7,599 bases of DNA. Source: Flavobacteriaceae bacterium (GTDB taxonomy: Bacteria > Bacteroidota > Bacteroidia > Flavobacteriales > Flavobacteriaceae). Position 1 is the first letter of the stretch, and every line of letters begins with the position of its first letter. Positions 1 to 6,788 of the stretch are shown piece by piece. The notes under the pieces are model-generated. The model saw only the letters and a program-made list of their open reading frames with translations, did not search any database and was not told the origin of the DNA. Made by a program: the position numbers and the translations under genes. Location of the stretch: assembly GCA_002690085.1 (NCBI GenBank), contig NZDM01000068.1, forward strand, positions 1 to 7,599, given 5' to 3'.

Positions 1-1182
1 AACAAGAATACCACCTGTTTGTGCCATCGCTTCAACAATGAGTACCCCTGGCATGACAGGAACACCAGGAAAGTGACCTTGAAAAAAAGATTCATTCATC
101 GTTACATTTTTAGATCCGATTACGTGATTGGGAGACAATTCAAAAACTTTATCAAGCATTAGAAATGGTGGGCGGTGGGGTAACATGTCCATAATGGCAT
201 TAACATCCATAACAGGTGTTTGATTTAAATCAACCGCTGGCATATTGTTGCGGCGTTCTGTTTTGATGATTTTCGCCATTTTTTTAGCAAATTGTGTATT
301 GACAAAGTGCCCTGGTTTGTTGGCAATGACTTTGCCTTGAAGACGAATGCCTATTAGCGCTAAATCACCTATAACATCTAATAGTTTATGTCGCGCGGCT
401 TCATTTGGATAATGTAAGGTAAGGTTGTCTAAAATACCGTTGGGCTGCACAGAAATTGAATCTTTATTGAAAGCTTCTTTTAGTTTCTCCATAGTTTCTT
501 TAGACAAAGGCTTATCTACATACACAATGGCGTTGTTTAAGTCCCCTCCTTTGATTAAACCTTCTTCCAAGAGCATTTCTAGTTCATGTAAGAAACTAAA
601 GGTTCTAGAGTTGGAAATTTGAGATTTGAAATTTGATAATTTTGATAAGGTCGCATTTTGGGTTCCCAAAACCTTGGTGCCAAAGTCTACCATGGTCGTC
701 ACTTGGTATTTATCAGATGGTATAATCGTAATGTCACTTCCGGTCTCATCATCAACATAAGAAATGACATCTTTTACGACAAAAACGTCTCTGAAAACAT
801 CCAATTTTTTGATTCCAACAGACTCTAAGGCTTCAACAAAAAACTTAGATGAACCATCCATAATGGGCGGTTCTGCGTTATTGAGTTCAATTGTGACATT
901 GTCAATTTCTAGGCCTACCAAGGCGGCTAAAACATGTTCACAGGTTTGAATACTTACGCCGTTTTTCTCAAGACAAGTACCCCGTTGTGTACTGGTTACT
1001 AAATTTGCATCAGCTTTAATCATAGGTGAGCCTTCAAGATCTTTACGTATAAAAACATAACCAGAATTCGCAACTGCTGGCAAAAATTTAATTTCAACGT
1101 CTTTACCCGTATGAAGTCCAACACCTTTCAGGGATGTTTCTTTTGAAATCGTAGTTTGTTTAGCTTGGGTTTTTGTTATCAT
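1..1182 (-). CDS. lpxC-fabZ: Bifunctional LpxC-FabZ fusion: UDP-3-O-acyl-GlcNAc deacetylase / 3-hydroxyacyl-ACP dehydratase (3' end cut off)
   Basis: The reading frame starts at ATG 1182-1180 and stays open for 394 codons to the left edge, so the C-terminus is missing. Residues 1 to about 310 are LpxC, the zinc deacetylase that commits UDP-acyl-GlcNAc to lipid A synthesis in the cytoplasm. Visible catalytic residues are E82-H83 in TCEHVLAAL, H265 and D269 in RHKLLDVIGDL, and H292 in KPGHFVN. They match the E. coli zinc ligands H79, H238 and D242 and the active-site residues E78 and H265. The stretch between H83 and H265 is about 23 residues longer than in E. coli. From about residue 325 the protein is FabZ, the hot-dog-fold dehydratase of fatty-acid elongation: LPHRPPFLMLDKV, then the catalytic pair H370 (FQGHFPG) and E384 (IVEAMAQTGG), 14 residues apart as in E. 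coli FabZ. The fusion is typical of Bacteroidota. Its start overlaps the lpxD stop as ATGA, which suggests translational coupling. Confidence 0.97.
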   Translation of the reverse strand, partial: MITKTQAKQTTISKETSLKGVGLHTGKDVEIKFLPAVANSGYVFIRKDLEGSPMIKADANLVTSTQRGTCLEKNGVSIQTCEHVLAALVGLEIDNVTIELNNAEPPIMDGSSKFFVEALESVGIKKLDVFRDVFVVKDVISYVDDETGSDITIIPSDKYQVTTMVDFGTKVLGTQNATLSKLSNFKSQISNSRTFSFLHELEMLLEEGLIKGGDLNNAIVYVDKPLSKETMEKLKEAFNKDSISVQPNGILDNLTLHYPNEAARHKLLDVIGDLALIGIRLQGKVIANKPGHFVNTQFAKKMAKIIKTERRNNMPAVDLNQTPVMDVNAIMDMLPHRPPFLMLDKVFELSPNHVIGSKNVTMNESFFQGHFPGVPVMPGVLIVEAMAQTGGILV

Positions 1183-2201
1183 TTTTTATTGTTTTTTTCA
1201 AGCACACTGATAGAGTTGGCGAGTTTTGGTAGGTTTTTAAAATGAACATAGGATTTGTAATAGTCGCTAAAACCAAATGCAGGAGTACCTTGCAGAGACT
1301 CATTATTTTTAACATTTTTGGTAATTCCAGATTGCCCTTGAATTTTTACATTATCACCAATATTTATGTGACCAGCAATGCCAACTTGTCCTCCAATTTG
1401 ACAATTCTTACCAATTTTTGTAGAACCCGCAATCCCTGTTTGAGCAGCGATTACTGTATTTTCACCAACTTGAACGTTGTGAGCAATTTGAATTTGATTG
1501 TCTAATTTTACTCCTTTGTGTACAATTGTAGACCCCATCGTTGCACGGTCAATGGTGGAACTGGCTCCAATGTCAACACAATCGTGAATGACTACATTAC
1601 CAATTTGAGGCACTTTTTTGTAAACCCCCTTATCGTTTGGTGAATATCCAAACCCATCTGCACCAATAACTACGTTAGCTTCAATATTGCATTGATCCCC
1701 GATACTACAGTCAGAATAAATTTTTACTCCTGAGTAAAGCGTTGTTCCATGACCAATTTTAACATTATCTCCAATATAACAATTTGGATAGATTTTTACA
1801 TTATCCCCAATTTCAACATTGTTTCCAATATATGAAAATGCACCAATGTAAACATCCGCCCCATAAGATACAGAAGTCGATATTTGAACAGGGGATTCAA
1901 TACCGCTTTTGGTTGATTTAACAGAATTGTAATGCTCTAAAAGTGTAGAGAACGCAGTGTAGGCATTGGGAACTTTAATCAAAGTTGTATTGATTTCCTT
2001 TTCGGGAATAAAATCATCGTTTACTATTGTGATAGAGGCATCTGTTGAGTATATGAAAGGGGTGTATTTTGTGTTTGAAAGAAAAGTAAGAGACCCTGGA
2101 GACCCTTCTTCAATCTTAGAAAGTTTAAAGACTTCAGCATTCTCATCCCCAACAACGGTCCCATTGAGTAATTCTGCTATTTGGCTGGCTGTTAATTTCA
2201 T
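1179..2201 (-). CDS. lpxD: LpxD, UDP-3-O-(3-hydroxyacyl)glucosamine N-acyltransferase
   Basis: A complete 340-residue protein, the usual length for LpxD. It transfers a 3-hydroxyacyl chain from ACP to the amino group of UDP-3-O-acyl-glucosamine, the step right after LpxC in cytoplasmic lipid A assembly. Residues 1-100 form the N-terminal uridine-binding domain (MKLTASQIAELL, then SPGSLTFLSNTKY). About 105-295 is a left-handed beta-helix of hexapeptide repeats, seen as repeated IGDNVKI/IGNNVEI/IGKNCQI units. The signature GADGFGY is at 180-186, and the catalytic base His241 lies in QIAHNV. The C-terminal region (QGTPAFGFSDYYKSYVHFKNLPKL) contains the helix that closes the trimer. The ATG start is supported by the conserved N-terminus. 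The gene begins 25 bp after the HD gene stop, and its last four bases overlap the lpxC-fabZ start. Confidence 0.97.
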   Translation of the reverse strand: MKLTASQIAELLNGTVVGDENAEVFKLSKIEEGSPGSLTFLSNTKYTPFIYSTDASITIVNDDFIPEKEINTTLIKVPNAYTAFSTLLEHYNSVKSTKSGIESPVQISTSVSYGADVYIGAFSYIGNNVEIGDNVKIYPNCYIGDNVKIGHGTTLYSGVKIYSDCSIGDQCNIEANVVIGADGFGYSPNDKGVYKKVPQIGNVVIHDCVDIGASSTIDRATMGSTIVHKGVKLDNQIQIAHNVQVGENTVIAAQTGIAGSTKIGKNCQIGGQVGIAGHINIGDNVKIQGQSGITKNVKNNESLQGTPAFGFSDYYKSYVHFKNLPKLANSISVLEKNNKK

Positions 2202-2208
2202 ACCATTG

Positions 2209-2216
2209 CAAAAGTA
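2209..2216 (-). promoter_or_regulatory. Candidate Bacteroidota -7 box just ahead of lpxD
   Basis: Read on the minus strand this is TACTTTTG, a full match to the TAnnTTTG -7 element of Bacteroidota housekeeping promoters. It lies in the 25 bp gap between the HD gene and lpxD and ends 7 bases before the lpxD ATG. If used, transcription would begin at or very near the start codon and give an almost leaderless mRNA. No convincing TTG -33 element was found at the usual spacing upstream. It may therefore be chance in an A/T-rich spacer, or a weak internal promoter for lpxD and lpxC-fabZ. Confidence 0.35.
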
Positions 2217-2226
2217 TAAAAAATTA

Positions 2227-3456
2227 TCATAGCATCACTTTGGGAGAGCAGATATAGTACTGTGTAACTTTTTTTGTCAACCCCTTGACATTTAATAATT
2301 CAGAGCTTTGATTTAGATTTGAAGTTTTTCCATTTTTGTGAAGAATTGAAATGGGATGTTTTTCAGAATCATAGCCTATATTTGAAATGACCCCATCAAA
2401 TACAAAAAATGGTATTTCGGTGTCGTCTAAATTTAAATGTATTTTGAATTTTTTTTTGATTTTTTCTAGAGCTGATTTGATGTCGTGCTTTGAATAGAAT
2501 TCAATCTTAAGCAACTGTCGATCTAAAAGTCTTTTAGAAAGGTTGCTTAAAACAAAATCTGGATGATTTTTCCACGATTTCAAAGCAGAAACAAGATCAT
2601 TATCATCTAATTCAGAAAAGTTTTCCAATATGGCTTTTGTAAGTTTTGAAGGATAGATTTCAGTTTTTAAGAAAAAATCAAGTTCGGGACTTACAAACAA
2701 GGGTGAATTTGATTGAGAAAGCATTTTGGCACGTTTTAAAACATTGATGATCATGTTTTCTGCTACAACGCCTGTTTTATGCAGATATACTTGCCAATAC
2801 ATCAAACGGCGAGCTGAGAGAAACTTCTCTATTGAATAAATTCCTTTTTCTTCAATAACCAATTCATCCGAGACAACATTCATCATTGAAATCAAACGCT
2901 CACTGTTGATATTACCTTCAGAAACACCTGTGTAAAAACTATCGCGCTTTAGGTAATCAGAACGGTCCATGTCCAATTGGCCAGAAATCAATTGACCAAA
3001 AAACGGTCGCTTATAGTCCCCTTTAAACATGGTGATGGCTAAGGATAATTGCCCATTAAATTCATCATTTAAAATTTCCATAAAACGCAATGAAATAAAC
3101 TCATGGCTAACACCTTCTAACAAACTGTGTTCAATGGCATGACTAAATGGACCATGGCCAATATCGTGTAAAAGTATGGCGACATACAAGGCATTTTCCT
3201 CCTCTTTTGAAATAAGCGTCCCTTTAAATTTTAAAATTCTAACAGCTTTTTGCATCAAATGCAAACTTCCTAATGCATGATGAAACCGCGTATGGTGAGC
3301 GCCGGGATAAACAAGATACGATAGCCCCATCTGAGTTATTCTTCTGAGTCTTTGAAAATAAGGGTGGGCAATCAAGTCAAAAATTAAAGTGCTGGGGATT
3401 GTAATAAATCCATAAATTGGATCGTTAAATATTTTGAGCTTGTTTTTGGTATTCAA
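2227..3456 (-). CDS. HD-domain phosphohydrolase, COG1078 / dNTPase-like (TTG start)
   Basis: A complete 409-residue cytoplasmic protein of the HD superfamily related to dGTP triphosphohydrolases and SAMHD1. The metal-site residues are visible in order: H60 in TRFHHALGS, H97-D98 in LLHDIGHGPFSH, and D162/D164 in LDMDRSDYLKRD, where SAMHD1 has its DVDKWDY motif. The RD...YTGV segment that follows is also typical. The C-terminal part (about 240-409) is less conserved and carries no motif I recognise. The true substrate is unknown; dNTP or another phosphorylated nucleotide is the family-based guess. The start is TTG at 3456-3454: the upstream frame closes at a TAA five codons earlier, no in-frame ATG occurs before residue 43, and the family core NKLKIFNDPIYGFITIPS begins within six residues of the TTG. 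It is the first gene of the minus-strand run leading to lpxD and lpxC-fabZ, and it is divergent from porX. Confidence 0.9.
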   Translation of the reverse strand: MNTKNKLKIFNDPIYGFITIPSTLIFDLIAHPYFQRLRRITQMGLSYLVYPGAHHTRFHHALGSLHLMQKAVRILKFKGTLISKEEENALYVAILLHDIGHGPFSHAIEHSLLEGVSHEFISLRFMEILNDEFNGQLSLAITMFKGDYKRPFFGQLISGQLDMDRSDYLKRDSFYTGVSEGNINSERLISMMNVVSDELVIEEKGIYSIEKFLSARRLMYWQVYLHKTGVVAENMIINVLKRAKMLSQSNSPLFVSPELDFFLKTEIYPSKLTKAILENFSELDDNDLVSALKSWKNHPDFVLSNLSKRLLDRQLLKIEFYSKHDIKSALEKIKKKFKIHLNLDDTEIPFFVFDGVISNIGYDSEKHPISILHKNGKTSNLNQSSELLNVKGLTKKVTQYYICSPKVML

Positions 3457-3493
3457 AGGAATTAAATTTTATTTTAGACGCTAAATGGAGAAT

Positions 3494-3501
3494 CAAAGTT
3501 A
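3494..3501 (-). promoter_or_regulatory. Candidate -7 box for the HD-lpxD-lpxC/fabZ operon
   Basis: On the minus strand this reads TAACTTTG, a full match to the Bacteroidota TAnnTTTG element, placed 37 bases ahead of the TTG start codon of the HD gene. That leaves a leader of about 30 nt. A clear TTG -33 box is not visible; the nearest similar triplet (CTG at 3529-3527) is spaced slightly too far. The position in the 101 bp divergent gap makes it the best promoter candidate for the left operon. Confidence 0.45.
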
Positions 3502-3535
3502 TATTGATCGTAAAATTAATAAAAATCAGTGTATA

Positions 3536-3543
3536 TAATTTTT
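3536..3543 (+). promoter_or_regulatory. Weak candidate -7 box for porX
   Basis: TAATTTTT matches seven-eighths of the TAnnTTTG pattern (last base T, not G) and ends 14 bases before the porX ATG, in the gap shared with the HD gene. No TTG is found at the usual -33 distance, and the region is very A/T-rich, so this is only a tentative assignment. Nothing else, such as an operator-like repeat, stands out in the gap 3457-3557. Confidence 0.25.
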
Positions 3544-3557
3544 AAACAGATGTATTT

Positions 3558-5108
3558 ATGAGAGAAATCAATATTTTGTGGGTGGATGATGAGATTTCAT
3601 TTTTAAAACCTCACATTATATTTCTTGAGAAAAAAAACTACAAGATACGCCCTTGTCAAAGTGGTTCTGAAGCCCTTGAAATATTTAAGTCTAAAGATTT
3701 TGACATTGTTTTCTTGGACGAGAACATGCCAGGTTTATCGGGCCTAGAAACCTTGGCTGGACTGAAGGAGTTAAAATCCAACATTCCTGTTGTGATGATT
3801 ACCAAAAGTGAGGAGGAATACATAATGGAAGAAGCGATTGGAAGTAAAATCGCAGATTATCTTATCAAGCCCGTTAACCCTAATCAAATTCTTCTCAGCC
3901 TTAAAAAAAACTTAGACCACAGCCGTTTGGTCGCTGAAAAAATATCTTCAAATTACCTTCAAGAGTTTCGAAAAATAGCCATGGAAATGAACGATGTTAA
4001 TTCCATTGAAGCATGGGCTGATTTGTATAAAAAAATAATTTATTGGGAGTTAGAATTAGAAAATTCTCAGGATGTAACAATGTTTGAAATATTAGAGGCG
4101 CAAAAAACAGAAGCAAACGCACAATTTTCTAGATTTATTGATAAAAATTATCCTCAATGGTTTCAGAATAAAAATGCCCCTGTTTTATCCCACACACTTT
4201 TTAAAAGCAAAATCGTGCCGGAAGTTGGAATAGACCATCCCACTTTATTGGTTGTTATTGATAATTTGAGGTTTGACCAGTGGAAAACAATTGAGTCAAC
4301 CGTCAATTCACACTATAAAGTGAAAGAGGAAATGCTTTACTACAGCATATTACCGACTGCAACGCAATATGCTCGAAATGCCATTTTTTCTGGTCTTACT
4401 CCAAAGGAAATGGAAACACATTACCCAAAATACTGGAAAAATGATACCGACGAAGGTGGTAAAAACCTTTACGAGGATAAGTTTTTAGAGACACAACTAA
4501 AACGTTTGGGGCTTTCAAATTTAAATCACGAATACATAAAAATTACAAATTTGAAAGCTGGAAAAAAATTAGCTGAAAATTTCAAAAGTAAAGCCAACAA
4601 TGATTTAACAGTTCTTGTATACAATTTCGTTGACATGCTCTCCCATTCTAAAACAGAAATGGAGGTCATTAAAGAATTAGCCTCGGACGATCGCGGCTAT
4701 CGATCGCTTACATATAGCTGGTTCAAAAACTCTCCATTATTAGATATTATAAAGCAAGCACAACAACTTAAATTTAAACTTATTATTACCACAGATCATG
4801 GCACAATAAATGTTAAAAACCCTTCAAAAGTTATTGGAGACAAAAATACCAGCCTAAATTTGCGCTATAAAACAGGTCGCAGCCTAAGCTTTGATGGTAA
4901 AGACGTATTTGCAGCCAAAGATCCAAGCAGTATTGGGCTGCCCTCTATATCGATTAATAGTACCTTTATTTTCGCAAAAAATAACTTATTTTTTGCCTAT
5001 CCAAACAATTACAATCACTATGTTAGTTACTACAAAAATTCTTATCAACACGGTGGTATTTCATTGGAAGAGGTCTTGATTCCATTTGTTGTTTTAAATC
5101 CAAGATAA
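3558..5108 (+). CDS. porX: PorX-type response regulator with PglZ (alkaline phosphatase-fold) output domain
   Basis: A 516-residue cytoplasmic regulator. Residues 4-120 are a receiver domain with D10/D11 (WVDDE), phosphoacceptor D54 (VFLDENMPG), T82 (MITKSEE) and K104 (YLIKPVNP). About 125-205 is a helical linker. About 225-516 is a PglZ domain of the alkaline phosphatase superfamily: D235 (VVIDNLRFDQW), probable Thr nucleophile T269 (LPTATQYARN), D359/H363 (FVDMLSHS), D413-H414 (ITTDHGT) and H498 (YQHGGISLEEV) make up a complete-looking two-metal site. In Porphyromonas gingivalis and Flavobacterium, PorX works with the kinase PorY and the sigma factor SigP to control the type IX secretion system, and its PglZ domain has been reported to be a zinc-dependent oligonucleotide phosphodiesterase. 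No kinase gene is adjacent, as is usual for PorX. The gene is divergent from the HD gene and is followed after 6 bp by tsaE. No Shine-Dalgarno is visible; the ATG is set by the receiver N-terminus. Confidence 0.95.
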   Translation: MREINILWVDDEISFLKPHIIFLEKKNYKIRPCQSGSEALEIFKSKDFDIVFLDENMPGLSGLETLAGLKELKSNIPVVMITKSEEEYIMEEAIGSKIADYLIKPVNPNQILLSLKKNLDHSRLVAEKISSNYLQEFRKIAMEMNDVNSIEAWADLYKKIIYWELELENSQDVTMFEILEAQKTEANAQFSRFIDKNYPQWFQNKNAPVLSHTLFKSKIVPEVGIDHPTLLVVIDNLRFDQWKTIESTVNSHYKVKEEMLYYSILPTATQYARNAIFSGLTPKEMETHYPKYWKNDTDEGGKNLYEDKFLETQLKRLGLSNLNHEYIKITNLKAGKKLAENFKSKANNDLTVLVYNFVDMLSHSKTEMEVIKELASDDRGYRSLTYSWFKNSPLLDIIKQAQQLKFKLIITTDHGTINVKNPSKVIGDKNTSLNLRYKTGRSLSFDGKDVFAAKDPSSIGLPSISINSTFIFAKNNLFFAYPNNYNHYVSYYKNSYQHGGISLEEVLIPFVVLNPR

Positions 5109-5114
5109 ATTGCG

Positions 5115-5519
5115 ATGAGCGTCAAATATTCTTTAGGAGACATTGATAAAGTAGCACGAAAATTATTGGAAGAATCCAAAACAAAAATCATTCTTTTTAA
5201 AGGAGAAATGGGCAGTGGAAAAACAACCCTAATTTCTGCCATGGTGAAAATTTTAGGAGGAGTTTCAAAAACATCCAGTCCTACATTTTCAATTGTGAAT
5301 GAATACAAAGTGAAATCAGAAATTGTATACCATTTTGATTTATATAGAATAAAAAATTACACTGAAGCATTGGATATTGGAATTGAAGACTATTTTTACT
5401 CTGGAAATTGGAATTTTATCGAGTGGCCTGATAAAATTAAACATTTACTTCCTGATAAGACAACTGCAGTCAAGCTTACAATTTTGTCTGACCAAGAGCG
5501 TGAATTAGAATGGGTTTAA
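5115..5519 (+). CDS. tsaE: TsaE, ATPase of the tRNA N6-threonylcarbamoyladenosine (t6A37) complex
   Basis: A complete 134-residue protein, normal for the family. TsaE is the P-loop ATPase that binds TsaB-TsaD and drives turnover of the cytoplasmic complex that places threonylcarbamoyl on A37 of ANN-decoding tRNAs. The Walker A motif GEMGSGKTT is at residues 30-38. The switch-like SSPTFSIVNEY is at about 54-64, followed by HFDLYRIK (D75) and the family signature FIEWPDKI at 101-108. All the residues expected for nucleotide binding are present. It starts 6 bp after the porX stop, so it is probably cotranscribed with porX, although nothing known links t6A synthesis to type IX secretion. A 63 bp gap follows before ald. 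Confidence 0.95.
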   Translation: MSVKYSLGDIDKVARKLLEESKTKIILFKGEMGSGKTTLISAMVKILGGVSKTSSPTFSIVNEYKVKSEIVYHFDLYRIKNYTEALDIGIEDYFYSGNWNFIEWPDKIKHLLPDKTTAVKLTILSDQERELEWV

Positions 5520-5540
5520 ACGCAGCTCGGATAAATTAAG

Positions 5541-5563
5541 TTGAAAAAATAATTGTAATTTGC
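5541..5563 (+). promoter_or_regulatory. Tentative promoter region of ald
   Basis: The 63 bp gap between tsaE and ald (5520-5582) contains a TTG at 5541-5543 and a TAATTTGC at 5556-5563. The latter is one base shift away from the Bacteroidota TAnnTTTG box. The spacing of 12 bases between them is shorter than the usual one. The gap shows no strong hairpin with a T-run that could act as a terminator for porX-tsaE. Independent transcription of ald is plausible from the gap length alone. Confidence 0.2.
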
Positions 5564-5582
5564 AATAACAATACAACCAAGC

Positions 5583-6782
5583 ATGCAAAAATTAAAATCT
5601 CCTTTTTCAAAAGCACAACTATTGCCAAAAGAGGAACGCCTAGAGATTTCAAGCGACAGCACATCTTTATTCATCGGTATCCCTAAAGAACGATCTTTTC
5701 AAGAAAAGCGTATTTGTTTAACGCCAGATGCTGTTTCTGCGCTCACTAATAATGGTCATCGGGTATTGATCGAAAGCGGAGCTGGAAATAATGCTGCTTT
5801 TGAAGACAAAGAATACAGTGAAGCCGGAGCTGAAATTACGAGTGATACTGCCAAGGTGTTTTCATCACCAATCATTTTAAAAGTTGAACCACCTACCCTT
5901 GATGAAATTGAAATGATTAAACCCAATGCGGTTTTAATTTCTGCGCTTCAACTGAAGATGCAAAAGGAAGCTTATTTTCAATCCCTTGCAAAGAAAAAAA
6001 TTACTGCCCTTGGATTTGAATTTATAAAAGACAATGATGGAACGTTTCCTGCAGTCAGACAGATAAGCGAAATTGCAGGTGCAGCCTCAATTTTAATCGC
6101 CTCAGAAATCATGTCCATCACTAATGAAGGCAATGGTTTAATGCTTGGAAACATCAGTGGGGTTCCACCAACAGAGGTGGTTATTATTGGGGCTGGTATT
6201 GTTGGTGAATATGCTGCCAAGTCTGCAATTGGCCTTGGTGCTAATGTGCGAGTTTTTGACAATTCCATTACTAAATTAAGAACACTACAAGCCAATATTG
6301 GAAGACGTGTCTATACTTCAACAATGCAACCCAAGAATTTGATGAAGGCGCTAATGCGCTGCGATGTGGCAATAGGAGCTTCAAAAGGAAAAAACAGAGC
6401 TCCTATTTTAGTCAATGAAGCTATGGTAGAGCTTATGAAACATGGGGCTATAATTGTCGATGTGAGCATTGATATGGGCGGTTGTTTTGAAACTAGCGAA
6501 CTCACAACTCACGACAAACCGACTTTTGAAAAACACGGCGTGATACACTATTGTGTGCCTAACATTCCTGCACGCTACTCAAGAACATCATCGGTCTCTT
6601 TGAGTAATATTTTCACGCCCTACCTGCTGCAAATATCAGAGGCTGGTGGTCTTGAAAATGCTATTCGCCAGGATCATGGGTTGAAGAACGGGCTCTATTT
6701 ATACCATGGTGTCATCACCAATAAGTCTATTTCCAATTGGTTCAATTTGGATTCTAGCGATTTGAATCTTTTAATTTTCTAA
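5583..6782 (+). CDS. ald: Alanine dehydrogenase-family protein (AlaDH/PNT), Bacteroidota variant
   Basis: A 399-residue NAD-dependent dehydrogenase of the alanine dehydrogenase / transhydrogenase-N family, expected to interconvert L-alanine with pyruvate and ammonia in the cytoplasm. It has an N-terminal extension of about 30 residues compared with classical enzymes of about 370. Catalytic-domain motifs follow: GIPKERSFQEKRICLTPDAV (31-50, with substrate-binding R43) and ILKVEPP (K100). The Rossmann loop GAGIVG is at 203-208, with D226 ending the next strand (VRVFDN), which favours NAD over NADP. The catalytic Asp is D297 in VDVSIDMGGCFETS. The His expected in the LHL motif of the Mycobacterium tuberculosis enzyme (H96) is replaced here by Q123 in ALQLK, and the C-terminal NIPARYSRTSSVSLSN differs from the usual NMPGAVPRTST pattern. 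The name follows common annotation of this subfamily; the real substrate is less certain. The next gene starts 6 bp downstream. Confidence 0.85.
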   Translation: MQKLKSPFSKAQLLPKEERLEISSDSTSLFIGIPKERSFQEKRICLTPDAVSALTNNGHRVLIESGAGNNAAFEDKEYSEAGAEITSDTAKVFSSPIILKVEPPTLDEIEMIKPNAVLISALQLKMQKEAYFQSLAKKKITALGFEFIKDNDGTFPAVRQISEIAGAASILIASEIMSITNEGNGLMLGNISGVPPTEVVIIGAGIVGEYAAKSAIGLGANVRVFDNSITKLRTLQANIGRRVYTSTMQPKNLMKALMRCDVAIGASKGKNRAPILVNEAMVELMKHGAIIVDVSIDMGGCFETSELTTHDKPTFEKHGVIHYCVPNIPARYSRTSSVSLSNIFTPYLLQISEAGGLENAIRQDHGLKNGLYLYHGVITNKSISNWFNLDSSDLNLLIF

Positions 6783-6788
6783 TGCCAT

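Noticed and set aside
612..650. Imperfect repeats of TTTGA/AATTTGAT in the lpxC part
   Set aside because: The stretch encodes ordinary LpxC sequence (SKLSNFKSQISNSR on the minus strand), and the repeat is loose and A/T-rich.
425..949. Short plus-strand open frames at 425-622 and 764-949
   Set aside because: They are antisense to the conserved LpxC coding region, show no family resemblance and have no start signals.
1242..1505. Plus-strand open frame with a repetitive Asn/Leu/Thr pattern
   Set aside because: The repeat is only the antisense image of the LpxD hexapeptide repeats.
4688..4706. Two CGATCG palindromes 7 bases apart inside porX, able to form a small hairpin
   Set aside because: They lie within a well-conserved coding frame, the stem is only 6 bp and no T-run follows, so there is no case for a terminator or regulatory site.
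3558..5108. Possible BREX or Pgl phage-defence gene because of the PglZ domain
   Set aside because: The PglZ domain is fused to a receiver domain as in PorX, and no brxC, pglX, brxL or other defence genes are nearby.
6164..6180. CCACC...GGTGG inverted repeat in ald
   Set aside because: The short stem is explained by the codons of the conserved VPPTEVV segment ahead of the Rossmann fold.
5978..6505. Minus-strand open frames at 5978-6295 and 6311-6505
   Set aside because: They lie antisense to the Rossmann domain of ald, and their composition is what reverse reading of that frame would give.
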